Below, one piece after another: positions 54,540 to 64,000 of a stretch of 64,000 bases of DNA. The stretch lies in the NCBI GenBank assembly GCA_021292105.1, contig CM037874.1:11762502-11826501 (forward strand), in the 5' to 3' direction. This DNA comes from Anadara kagoshimensis (taxonomy: Eukaryota; Mollusca; Bivalvia; Arcoida; Arcidae). The notes under the pieces are model-generated. The model searched no databases. It saw nothing but the letters and a program-made list of their open reading frames with translations, and was not told where the DNA came from. The translations under genes were made by a program, and so were the position numbers. The number at the start of each line of letters is the position of its first letter. Position 1 is the first letter of the stretch.

Positions 54540-55375
54540 TATATGTAATCAAAAACAAATATACTTATCCATTTCCGAATCACAATCCAGAAGCAAAGTA
54601 AAAACTTTGGAACTGACAAGTTAGGTTAGACACGTGAACTTCCACCAGGGAAGCGAGGCCGGGTGCTCCGGAAGGGTAAGCACCTCCTGTTTAGCTAGCT
54701 ACAGCCGTCACGTGTGTAATCAAAATTGTGTGAAAGGAACATGGGACTATGAGACGTCAAATATATCCAAGGCAATCCTGGACACAGAGACATCAAACTT
54801 ATCAACAGTACTGTGATGACGGCCATAAAACTTTTTGAGGGCCTTGATAAGCCTAGGCTTGCAATATCCCTGAGTCAACAATTTATTTGCAAGCAGCCTA
54901 CTTCGTTGTACAAAGTCCCCGTAGTGGGAACAAGCTCTACCATAGCGTATTAATTGGGAAACAAATACACCATAAGCAGGAGAAGCAGGTATATTGCTGC
55001 ATAAAAAAGGAAAGTTGACAATAGAAAAATTGAAGTCATCACGTTTGTCATAAAGTTTCAAATGTAGCCTTTCTTGTGCGTCATAATTCAGGTATAAGTC
55101 TAAATATGAAGCAGAACTTGAGGAATCAGTCGTGTCTTTTATTTCAAGCTCACTAGGATAGATGACATTTACATAGTCTCCAAATTTAGGATTGTTAAGA
55201 GACAGAACGTCATCTATGTATCTGTATGTTGAGTTGAATGATTTGGCGACAGTTCTCTCTCCAGATTTAACAAGGTTCTGCATAAATTCTGCTTCGTAAG
55301 AATAAAGAAACAAATCGGCAAGCAATGGTGCACAGTTTGTACCCATTGGTATACCGATTTGTATTGTAACAAATG
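54540..55375 (-). mobile_element. PLE copy, 5'-truncated, inserted in the LINE between ORF1 and ORF2
   Basis: Best-preserved PLE in the window: RT C-terminal half (next entry) plus the complete 3' module (54746-54540), ending at ATCAAAAACAAATATACTTA on the plus strand. Its 5' truncation point (about 55360, 'ggtataccgatttgtattg') lies within the RT core. The insertion post-dates the LINE. Confidence 0.88.
54747..55346 (-). CDS. Reverse transcriptase, C-terminal half (Penelope-like, truncated)
   Basis: 199 open codons: MGTNCAPLLADLFLYSYEAE, FNSTYRYIDDVLSLNNPKFG (YIDD catalytic pair intact), KDTTDSSSSASYLDLYLNYD, LKLYDKRDDFNFSIVNFPFL, GRACSHYGDFVQRSRLL, GYCKPRLIKALKKFYGRHHS and DKFDVSVSRIALDIFDVS. 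The fingers and the first catalytic Asp are cut off, so it is a fragment although open. The codon-preserved state suggests recent insertion. An element of this RT type is widespread in marine invertebrates; its clade (Penelope-like) is my inference from motif style. No GIY-YIG endonuclease is seen. Confidence 0.8.
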   Translation of the reverse strand: MGTNCAPLLADLFLYSYEAEFMQNLVKSGERTVAKSFNSTYRYIDDVLSLNNPKFGDYVNVIYPSELEIKDTTDSSSSASYLDLYLNYDAQERLHLKLYDKRDDFNFSIVNFPFLCSNIPASPAYGVFVSQLIRYGRACSHYGDFVQRSRLLANKLLTQGYCKPRLIKALKKFYGRHHSTVDKFDVSVSRIALDIFDVS

Positions 55376-55975
55376 TAACTAATTTAAATCGTGCATAGTA
55401 TGACGTATAGACTTCATCTTAGTTACAAATATTATATTTGTAACCATGGATGTATACAGATATTTAGTCAAACTGTAGGCTAGCTTCGAACACATTGGAA
55501 CTAAAATGGGTAACATTGCGTTGCAAACAAAACTGAAACATACAGTATATATACAGACAAGTATATTAATAATTTGAAGTAAGCGCCAACCATTTTAGTA
55601 AAAATGCTAACACGGGGATAAAAATAAGTAGTTAAGTTAGGTAATGCAATGTTGCAACGCATAGTAAGTGACATGGCGTTATATGACATGTTAAACTGAC
55701 CAGTTCGTAATCTATGACACTGTGACGACACTGGCATTATGTAATACCCGGAGGAAACCAGAAAGAGATTTGATACAAACTGGCCTGTTTACACGAAATA
55801 CTTGAATTTAAATTCTGGATGATATTGTTGCAATAAATTGGGCAACATAATACACCCATGTGTGCAAGAAAAGATAAACAAAGCAAACGTAGAACAAATA
55901 TTGGAAGAAAAAATGGTATAAAAATGGGAAAATAAACAAAAACTGAATACAGAAGATATATACATGTGAATGGTG
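55376..55975 (-). other. LINE spacer between ORF1 and the PLE insertion
   Basis: No domain found. A small palindrome-like TTGTAACAAATGTAAC / GTTACAAATATTATATTTGT pair lies at 55380-55445. A 78-codon frame at 55501-55737 is not supported. Confidence 0.4.
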
Positions 55976-56926
55976 TTAAATAACTATAATAGTTATGGTC
56001 AAGTTCAAGGTCAATTCAATATTTAATGTTCGTGTAAGATGATTAGGTCTCATAACACATCTGGTATCAGGTACTTCCTGCAGGGCGGCAGCATAAGTTG
56101 TAGTAGTAGTGGCCTCCATCGATTCCAGTGACCTGAAAGGATCCAAATCTGACTCACAGTCAATACGGAATTTCTTATTAGTTTTATCGGTCAGAAATAT
56201 CTTTCCGTCCCAGGTCCACGTCTTGGTTATTTTTCTATCCTTCCAAAGGTCGCGGGCTTTACGATACAGTTCTTGGTGCCTCTTGGTAAGGTCATCATTT
56301 ATAAAAACTTTATTTAATGACGTAACCTGAGACTTCATTACACGCCTTGATTTGAGTAATTTACGTTTGGTGTTATACCTAACAAATTTTACTAAAATCT
56401 GCCGTGGATGTGACTGGCCTGGTTTGCCTGGTTTGCCTGATCTATGTGATCGGCTGATATCAACTTCGCTAATGTCAACTCCCATTTTGGCCGCGTTGGC
56501 CGCGACGTCTATGACGATAGCGTCAGTGTCTTCTCCATAGTTTTCTGGAATTCCAGAAATCCTGACAGCATTACGACGCCCATACTGTTCTAGTTCATCA
56601 ATACATAAGCGCAGGTTTTCATTTTCAGTTTTAAGAGCCCTGTTTTCTTGTTTTAGATTTACTACCTCCGACTTGATTTCATTTACAGATTCATCAAAAA
56701 CTTGGCGAACAGTAGCTTGGACTTCAGACAATATATCAATAGTAAAGTCAGTTTTTATAGTATTTTTAACAGCGGCTGCTATGCGTTCTACGTCAGTATC
56801 ACCAAGGAATCCCTTACCCTCTGAAGCCATGGTATGTGAAGTTAATACACTATCAACACTATCAATACTTTCATTTAATGACGGTTTACTGTTTGTAAAT
56901 CTACGCCTACGTTTTTTATGCGGCAT
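55976..56926 (-). CDS. LINE ORF1 protein (coiled coil plus RRM-like domain)
   Basis: 316 open codons from ATG. A basic N-terminus (MPHKKRRRRF), a serine/threonine-rich stretch, then a heptad-like region at about residues 60-118 (VRQVFDESVNEIKSEVVNLK, ENRALKTENENLRLCIDELE). An RRM-like segment follows with RRNAVRISGIPENYG, SRSHRSGKPGKPGQSHPRQI, LVKFVRYNTKRKLLKSRR and KVFINDDLTKRHQELYRKAR. This is the plan of L1-type ORF1 RNA-binding chaperones, also used by several CR1/jockey LINEs. It lies upstream of ORF2 on the same strand. Frame intact although ORF2 is broken. Confidence 0.85.
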   Translation of the reverse strand: MPHKKRRRRFTNSKPSLNESIDSVDSVLTSHTMASEGKGFLGDTDVERIAAAVKNTIKTDFTIDILSEVQATVRQVFDESVNEIKSEVVNLKQENRALKTENENLRLCIDELEQYGRRNAVRISGIPENYGEDTDAIVIDVAANAAKMGVDISEVDISRSHRSGKPGKPGQSHPRQILVKFVRYNTKRKLLKSRRVMKSQVTSLNKVFINDDLTKRHQELYRKARDLWKDRKITKTWTWDGKIFLTDKTNKKFRIDCESDLDPFRSLESMEATTTTTYAAALQEVPDTRCVMRPNHLTRTLNIELTLNLTITIIVI

Positions 56927-57348
56927 AACATATCAACAATATAAAAACTTTTCAATATAAAACGTATACATTAGAATGTAAACATACAGGTACAGTGTTT
57001 ACAGGTATATATAGGTCGCGCACGATAACTTGGCACATCCGGGCTTATTCATTTTGTAAATAAACATTGTAACTCGGACTCATGAAACACGCACATTGAA
57101 CAACTCGCCAATGTCCATGCTGCACCTTCATACATATTTTTGTTGAAATATAAATATTTATCATATTCCACTTATCTTGGACATTTTCATTTATGTTCTT
57201 TATTTGAAACTTTTTAAATATTCACATGAAATTATTTCATTTCTGCATATTTTTTGTGAAGTTCCACATAACTGTGGAACGAATTGTCTGAAGATATAAA
57301 AAGGTATTTGTCCTTAACACCTTTAATTTGATAGGATAGGTTACTGTC

Positions 57349-57436
57349 GTCCTTGGCTCAGTGGTATGTAACATATCTAACAGTTAGTGGACAGCTATAT
57401 AATTTTGTCACAAGTGAGTTCGAACACTACCGGGTC
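57349..57436 (+). repeat. tRNA-like segment inside transposon copy 2
   Basis: Same as 44838-44925: CTTGGCTCAGTGGTATG and GTGAGTTCGAACACTACC. Confidence 0.45.
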
Positions 57437-58369
57437 CATACATATATTTTTTATTTTTATCTAATTTTGTTTTTAATTTTTATTATAAAAACTTTTCAAT
57501 TAAAAAGTAAAAGAAATAAATGAATCTATACTAATTATTTAAATGTGCTATCAGGCTAATAATTAATAATTTCTATCTTGTAAATGTATGAACAACCTAA
57601 ATTTTAAAATTCTTGTGGAAATTATTTCTACCAGAACTACATAACATTTAAAATTAGCACAGGGCAAAATTTTAACGTCTCATTTCATACAGAAATCAAA
57701 ATATTAGCACTATTTGGGACTAATCACTATTATTAATCCGTACCTCACCGCCGCGTCATACGAAAAAATCAAACTGTAAACCTATATTAATTTGGAAAAG
57801 GATGCCAACATCAATAAATTTTATACTTTGTTTATTCATGTATTTATTGTTTTTTTAATTTATTTATCTTATTTATTCATATCTGGGAATAGACAGTTAA
57901 TATTGTTGTCATGTGCATAATTTTAAATTTAATATTTTTCTCTGTTAAAATTCAAAATGCTCCACATGACGCTGTGCGAAATATAAAAATACAATTCCTC
58001 CTTACAAGTGAAATATTTTATGTCCAACAACACAACTCATATTAATGCATTCATTTATAATTTTTATTAATAGATTCAAAATTAAAGTGAATCAAATGTA
58101 CCAGTTTCCAATTTGTGATGCAAGAGATTACAGCAGGTGTTTGTTCTAATTAATAATATAATACAATAGGATATGAATTCCAACATATCATGGCGTTGGG
58201 TGGATCTGAGAGTTAAAAGGGACAAGATGTTAATTATTAAGTTAATTGGACCATTAATTAGAACATGCTAACGAGTTGAATGGTCACGCCCTCGTAAAAA
58301 TGTGAGAATATAGTATAATAGGTATAAGGCGAAAACGAGGCAACACGTGTGATTTTCATAACCGAGAAG

Positions 58370-59793
58370 ATGTCTGAAAATAAAAAGATTGTATTAAATT
58401 CACAGGCAAAACAAATTGCCATCAATGTTGTAAAACATTGCTTTGATGAGGCAAAACAAAAATGTCTCAAAAATCCCATCAGCTGTCCCTTGGAGAGAGC
58501 AAGTGCAATGACGGGTGTGCCGAGGAGAACATTATCAAGATTAAAATCGATCGGAATAGAAACCAAACAGGCTGATAGAAAACAGAGATCAGATAAATTT
58601 TTATTAATGATTTTGATATCTGCGTAATTAGAAGAACAATAATTAATATGTATTTAAATAAACGCGTTCTTCCAACTATAAATGCTATTCATTCGGAAAT
58701 AATTAACAAAATTGACTTTAAGGGGGGTAAAACAATTCTCAGAAAATTGCTTAAAGAAATGGGGTTTAACTGGAAAAAATGCAGCACAATTAGAAAAATC
58801 CTTATGGAAAAACCAGATATCGTATCAAAAAGAATAAATTACCTTCGCGAAATTAAAAAACTTAGAGAAACTGGACACAACATTATTTATATGGATGAAA
58901 CGTATATAAACTCTTCACACACTGTACCCAAGTGTTGGCAGCTGGATGGGAACGGTTTAAGTGTTCCAATCGGAGCAGGTGACCGTCTGATTGTTGTTGA
59001 TGCTGGTTCAGAAAAGGGTTTTGTTCCTAATGCAAGCCTTATATATAAAGCCAAGTCATCAACAGGTGATTATCACCATGAAATGAATGCTGAGAATTTC
59101 ACTAAATGGCTTCGCAAAAAATTAATTCCAAACCTTGAACCAAATTCCGTCTTGGTAGTCGATAATGCATCTTATCATAACGTCCAAGAAGACAACAACA
59201 TCGTGGAAGAAAAAAGACCGTTTCAGGAATGGCTCACAAAACACAACATTAAATTTACAGAAGACATGGTTCGCGCACAGTTACTTACAATATGCAAACA
59301 ACAAATTATTCCACCTTCCTACAGAATTGATTATATATTAAGAGAACATGGACATAAAATTTTAAGATTACCACCTTATCATGCAGACTTAAATCCTATA
59401 GAATTAATTTGGGCTGATCTAAAATCATATGTTGCTTCACAAAATGTAAAATTTAAACTTTCGGACGTGCAACAACTTGCAGAAAAACAATTGAAAGACA
59501 TATCGACAGAAAAATGGAAAAGGTGTGTTGAACACGTAAAGAAAATAGAAACCGATTACTGGAAAAATGACATCGCAGTCGATGAAGAAATAGAGAAATT
59601 TGTAATAAACTTGGACGATACCGATTCCAGCGACGAAGACACAGACACAGCAACAGAAAAAGAAGAGGATGAGGAAGAAGAAACATCTACAGTGACGGCC
59701 GACGAAGAATCAACCATTTCAGAAGAAGATACGACTGATACAGCTGACGAAATTTTTACTGTTACCAACTTGCATGGAGCTGCACAATTATAA
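58370..59793 (+). pseudogene. Transposase of wide-spacer element, copy 2 (one frameshift)
   Basis: ATG at 58370 starts MSENKKIVLNSQAKQIAINV. An HTH follows (ERASAMTGVPRRTLSRLKSI). In a T-rich stretch at about 58595-58602 one indel shifts the frame; the second frame then reads NDFDICVIRRTIINMYLNKR, IDFKGGKTILRKLLKEMGFN and the catalytic part. In the 381-codon second frame (58648-59793) the triad is D83 (MDETY), D172 (VVDNASYHN) and E252 (NPIELIW), a 79-residue D-E gap. A serine- and acid-rich tail ends the protein. Total about 475 residues if unbroken. The long gap and the NVQ...EWL insert resemble the DD82E 'Sailor' type of Tc1/mariner relatives (from memory). Confidence 0.87.
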
Positions 59794-60282
59794 ATTCCAG
59801 ACACAAAATAAAAACAAAAACAGAATAAGACTAAGTACATAAGATTAATAAATAAATAGTTTTGAATTAAGATTTTTCGCAAAGCCATTCAGTAACTTGT
59901 TTTAAATATATTCAGCATACATTTCATGGTGAAGAATTTATTATTTGATACAGCAAATAATAAGAAATTATTATTATTATTTTCTATTTTGACTTTTTAT
60001 TAAATAAATATAGAGTCAAAATAGCACACGACAATATATTGACGATATTATTATTAATGACATTATTGTTATTAAAATTACTATTATTAATGGGCTTAAT
60101 CAAACTTTTTTTGATAAAAAAAAATGTATTATAGCAGGATAGAACTCTCAACACTTGTCCCCGTTATACACTATGGGCCAAAACATAACATTTATCGAAC
60201 GAGCTGCAATGTTTATTTACAAACTGAAAAACCCCGGATGTGCCAAGTTATCGTGCGCGACCTTTTTTTTTTATAGTAGGGT

Positions 60283-60982
60283 ATATAGGTAAACAACTTT
60301 GACCTGTCCGCTTGACCTTTCATTTATATATTTATCTAACATTAGACTAGTTTTTCTGTCTGTATTTGGTGAAATACAAGTTTTATCGAACACGTATAAT
60401 ACAGAATCTTGTATCACCACAGTGTGGTGATACAACATTTGCGGTAAAGCGCACGTGCACTTTCTCATTGTTACGTCATCAGAGAGTCTTGGATTTGTCG
60501 GTCAAAACATAGTTCAGTGGTTTTCTGTGGTAAAATGTAATTTTTTCACATTAAGTATTGTTTTTTATTATTTTAAATAACCTAATTGTAAATGTTAGAT
60601 AAAAATATTATATACACAGTGTGTAGGTACAACCCTTCGTATCAGGTCTCGTCCTTTTTTCGTAGCTGTATCACTACTCGTCGCGCAAGCGCGACTCGTA
60701 GTGATACGGCTACGAAAAAAGGACTCGACCTGATACTGAGGGTTGTACCTACACACTGTGTATATAATATGTATTTATCATGGACCGAGTACATCTATGT
60801 ATAGGGAACACAGGTGTTTATATTGTATACATCATGAGATATATTACCTCTTTGAGTACATCTGTGCAATGTGTATGTATTAACTTGGATATTAATACAA
60901 CCCATGCATTGGGTGGACCCTCCTTATGAATATTCCTAATGAAAGGTCAAGCGGACGGATCAAAGTTGTTTACCTATATAAG
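60283..60982. mobile_element. Foldback element with 40 bp TIRs and a central hairpin
   Basis: TATAGGTAAACAACTTTGAC then CTGTCCGCTTGACCTTTCAT (60285-60324) is matched in inverse at 60938-60980. Inside, a long hairpin at 60605-60775 pairs TACACAGTGTGTAGGTACAA with its complement; its tip is the palindrome TCGTCGCGCAAGCGCGACT. A smaller palindrome TTGTATCACCACAGTGTGGT lies at 60410-60436. No gene. Begins about 20 bp after the right TIR of transposon copy 2. Confidence 0.85.
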
Positions 60983-60984
60983 GT

Positions 60985-61680
60985 CATCACTGTATATAAT
61001 ACAGGTAATACAGGTACACTGTGAACGTTGTCTAAGGTTTCTATTGTCTTTCGGACTTTTTTCAAAATATGGAAATTGGTATAGAATTATCAGAGTCAAA
61101 CCGATCCATCATCTACAGCATGCCTCCATCTACTAACCTGCCCATTTACACATCTCTTGACCACAACTTTCAGTGGTAAAACTACATAATTATGTAGCGA
61201 ACTTACACACCTCCGCCGTGAATAGCGTGACCTTAATATTGTATAATATAAATCTAGTTAGTTTTCATTTTTACACGCTGAATATGAAAATGCAATGCAA
61301 TTTTTATGCAAATAAATTAAACCTTCAAATAAAAAAAGTTAACTCATTCAACAGTTCAATATTTTTCAAAATTAAAAATATTCATGACATTATAACAATG
61401 TAAAATTTTCTCTTACCTCAGGTTCAATCACAGATCATGTTGTAACGTAACGTAAGGTAACTTCTAATGCATTGAGTAGGGACTTGATTTCCGATTCAAT
61501 GACGCTTAAGAAAAAATAAGTAAGGGGTGTCATGTATTAATTTACGAGCTGTTAAACAATTTATTTTCAATTCAATATTCTTATTATTTACGAACTTTTA
61601 GGCACAAATGGACAATGTAGATTATCTCTTCAAATAGTGAATGTTTATATAATGCACTATTACAAAATGTTGAATATGTA
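60985..61680. other. No supported feature
   Basis: AT-rich DNA; small frames at 60939-61403 have no recognisable content. 'taacgtaacgtaaggtaac' occurs at about 61443. Confidence 0.4.
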
Positions 61681-61683
61681 GAG

Positions 61684-61950
61684 TAAAGACCCGTCAAAAG
61701 TTTAACACTAGGCTCACGAATTTGTGCAGAATCGACAACTCAACTCGGCCCCTCGTTACCTATATCTGGACAGCTCAACTCGGCCCCTCGTTAACTATAT
61801 CTGGACAGCCCATATCGGCCCCCGTTAGCTATATCTCGGCATCTTTTCGGTAGTTGCACTATATATATTGGCAGTCATTAGCTATTCATATCTGGACCTA
61901 TCGGTAGCCTGGTTTCGGCGCCTATGTTAATCTTTCGACAGGTCTGTACT
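61684..61950. mobile_element. Short member of the CAGTACAGGCCTGTC TIR family with minisatellite core
   Basis: Left end AGTAAAGACCCGTCAAAAGT then TTAACACT; right end CTTTCGACAGGTCTGTACTG. The interior has about three ~36 bp units of CAACTCGGCCCCTCGTTA(C/A) then CTATATCTGGACAGC, decaying to the right. The GC-rich, CTCGGCCYCTCG-like motif is shared with 28850-29040 and 29505-29610. Confidence 0.75.
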
Positions 61951-62301
61951 GTAGTTATACATTGAATCGCTCCATGATAAAACAACCGGACCCTTGTCAC
62001 ATAAAATATCGATTGTGAGTTTTGATTAGATCATGTTCTCGTGATTTAAAAAAATGTATATATAGTCTTAAATTTTGAACATTTGACGTCGCTATGGTTA
62101 CTTAACTACACATGTTTAACTTGTGCAACTTCGGAACATGGCATTCCGGCAATTGACGGATCGCCAGCCACGCCCACAATGTTCTGACAAAGACCCGGTA
62201 TGCTTGAATTACACGAAAAAAGAATGAAAACTCGACCTGAAATGTATTGTTTAAAGAACACTGAAACAAGTACGTCATTAGTTGACGTGACGCTGCTTTG
62301 A

Positions 62302-62535
62302 TACTGTGATGACGGCCAGTGTCGTAACATAATAGACTGTGATGACGGCCAGTGTCGTAACATAATAGACTGTGATGACGGCCAGTGTCGGAACATAATA
62401 GACTGTGATGACGGCCAGTGTCGGAACATAATAGACTGTGATGACGGCCAGTGTCGGAACATAATAGACTGTGAAGACGGCCAGTGTCGGAACATAATAG
62501 ACTGTGATGACGGCCAGTGTCGGAACATAATAGGC
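62302..62535. repeat. 33-bp minisatellite, seven copies
   Basis: Unit ACTGTGATGACGGCCAGTGT then CGGAACATAATAG. Units 1-2 have CGTAAC, later ones CGGAAC; one has GAAGACGG. Because 33 is a multiple of 3, several frames stay open on the minus strand (150-151 codons); these are by-products and not evidence of genes. Confidence 0.93.
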
Positions 62536-62539
62536 ATGG

Positions 62540-63765
62540 CCAGCAATACGTCAATTGACATTATGTTTCCAACAATTATTTTTCATTTACTTGTTATCAC
62601 GATTCCGGCAATTTAAGTATTACGTTTCCGAATTTGTTTCCTTAAATTTTCTTATATCCCCAAATTATTTATTATCCCCGTTAGCTAGATATAGATGCAC
62701 TGTATCTGTTGCCCCTTGCTCGAGGTCACCACGGGAGGTGGAAGTAGACTTTGAGTATAGGCTATAGTTTGTTGCAGTGTTAAAAGTCAATAAAAATGAC
62801 CATGCATACTGTCAACGTATTTATTTTCGAGGTATACTATTTTTCGCTTATTTTGCGGTAGTTTGTTTCGCGCGATAATCAATACAGAGCGAAAATTACG
62901 CTTATTGTGTTGTAGTGCATATTTAAAAAAACTACGAGGGTATGTGTTAAATTAATACTCCTCGAATATAAATATACGCGAAATTAAATACCTTTACGGT
63001 ATTACAATCACTAAGTCAGCATAAAATGGCAAAAATAAAATCACATTTTTAAATTCATAACGACACAGAAATTAAAATAAAATGCTTGGATGACTTGCAT
63101 AAAACTGAGTTGAAATTTGCATGGAAAATTTCCGGTCCCATAATTAGTACGCTTTGATGACATTCCTGGCAGAGAGGTTTTAAAAAGTCTCATCTAGGTC
63201 AACATTTAACCTCTAATATTGTTGGAAAGTAACATTTAAAATTTGCTCGAATAGAAAAACAATATTTTGTCGGAAAATAATACGACATGATTTTTTTCAA
63301 AATTCCCGGAAAAGCAATACGCCCGTTACCATAATCGTGAGATAAACGTAAAAAGTGATATTTTCATCTCGCATAACATTTTCTACCAAAGGTGTATTAA
63401 TTAATAAATAAAATTAAAATCAAGAAGAAATGACTTTCGGTACTGCCATTCAATTTCATATTAAAATACAATGTCATTGTAATAAGCAGTAATACAGGAT
63501 TTGCAGTTATAAGAAAGAAAAAAATCTTGGGTAAAAATAGAGGCCAAATGGTGATATCACAGAAGTAAGAATTCTTTTCAAACTAAGCACCCCAACATCA
63601 AAAACAGCATAACCAAAGCCTCTACAAATGGTTTTATTGCGGTTATTTTGTAATATATAATTAATAGAAAAATATATCATATTCTATGGCAAATCTTTCA
63701 TTATTAATCATTTTGATTTTTTGTTTGTTTTATATTTAAAAACATCATAAAAATTAGTGCAAGGT
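62540..63765. other. No supported feature
   Basis: AT-rich DNA. No repeats, domains or splice-flanked frames recognised. Confidence 0.4.
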
Positions 63766-63768
63766 ATA

Positions 63769-63769
<1 letters not shown>

Positions 63770-63800
<31 letters not shown>
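63770..63800. repeat. Poly(A) run of 31
   Basis: Uninterrupted A tract. It could be a retroposon tail, but the preceding 100 bp match nothing else in the window and no target duplication is evident. Confidence 0.85.
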
Positions 63801-63802
<2 letters not shown>

Positions 63803-64000
63803 GCGGTTTACTAAAATTCACACGGATTTGTTATTTTCGGGATTGCTACCTTTATACACACGTTATGAGAATGTACTATGCTTTAGCGTTTTTTTATTCA
63901 ACTTGTTTAAATAAAATCAAAATTCGGTATTTCAAAAAATATGTCTTGAACTAATTAAAATTAAAATAGATCGTCACCTAAAATGATGCAAAGTTTCGCC

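Larger units (their letters stand above)
50213..56926 (-). mobile_element. CR1/jockey-type LINE, interrupted and inactive
   Basis: On the minus strand the order is ORF1 (56926-55976), spacer, a PLE insertion (55375-54540), ORF2 start (54518), first part of the endonuclease, a hairpin-bearing insertion (54125-52735), rest of endonuclease, reverse transcriptase and a C-terminal CICGQIEDNNHLLLYF motif ending near 50213. ORF2 is broken by at least five frameshifts or stops. Without the two insertions the element is about 4.5 kb. Confidence 0.85.
57012..60260 (+). mobile_element. Wide-spacer Tc1/mariner-related transposon, copy 2 (nearly complete)
   Basis: Left TIR GGTCGCGCACGATAACTTGG then CACATCCGGG (57012); right TIR CCCCGGATGTGCCAAGTTAT then CGTGCGCGACC (60260). 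TA flanks the left end; at the right end a T run replaces it. About 3.25 kb, one transposase gene with a single frameshift, and long AT-rich non-coding flanks that carry a tRNA-like segment (57349-57436). The left end lies 86 bp from the LINE ORF1 start codon. Confidence 0.9.

Noticed and set aside
62102..62561. Two overlapping 150-codon minus-strand frames with 11-residue repeats
   Set aside because: The repeat unit is 33 bp, so any open frame is simply copied along the array. No start context or domain supports translation.

Overview
The window is AT-rich animal nuclear DNA, most likely from a bivalve mollusc. Three things point that way. The insertion at 45482-47356 has ends of the type AAGAGGCCCATGGGCC...GGCTCAGGTGAGCT, which I know as widespread in bivalve genomes. 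The 7415-8095 repeat (GTCCGGAGCATAA) is also molluscan in style. Genes are split by GT-AG introns. No bacterial operon, rRNA or CRISPR array is visible.

Host genes are sparse. The clearest is an SLC43-type (SLC43A3/ENBT1-like) major-facilitator carrier on the minus strand. I rebuilt eight exons with matching splice phases between 40868 and 32188, plus a possible last exon ending at 31375. A paralogous first exon lies at 6524-6909 on the same strand; its later exons were not found and may lie beyond the left edge. A second multi-exon coding unit, on the plus strand (26958-28288 and 29743-30296), carries a DUF7869-like HADNC.GQNKN domain. It is probably of mobile-element origin and has a one-base frameshift.

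Mobile DNA fills most of the rest. Left third (0-24 kb): a degenerate direct duplication, relics of a Penelope-like retroelement (PLE), a tandem array of four 1.4-1.7 kb units that each hold a decayed Tc1-type transposase (11.5-17.8 kb), a nested foldback element (17.8-19.15 kb), a mariner (20.55-21.80 kb) and a cluster of tRNA-headed SINE-like units (22.4-23.2 kb). Middle (24-43 kb): the DUF7869 unit and the SLC43-like gene, whose introns are full of PLE 3' ends, a MITE and a Tigger/pogo relic. Right third (43-61 kb): two copies of one Tc1/mariner-related transposon with an unusually long D-E catalytic spacer (79 and 81 residues, close to the DD82E 'Sailor' type). They flank a broken CR1/jockey-type LINE that has a 2A-like motif and is itself interrupted by a PLE copy and a hairpin-bearing DNA element. 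The far right holds a 700 bp foldback, a TIR element with GC-rich minisatellite and a 33-bp minisatellite.

The most reusable observation is that one PLE family has left at least fifteen 3'-anchored, 5'-truncated copies with the same 3' terminus and a GC-rich, potentially base-paired 3' module. No wholly new multi-gene system could be demonstrated. All family assignments come from reading translations by eye; no database search was run.
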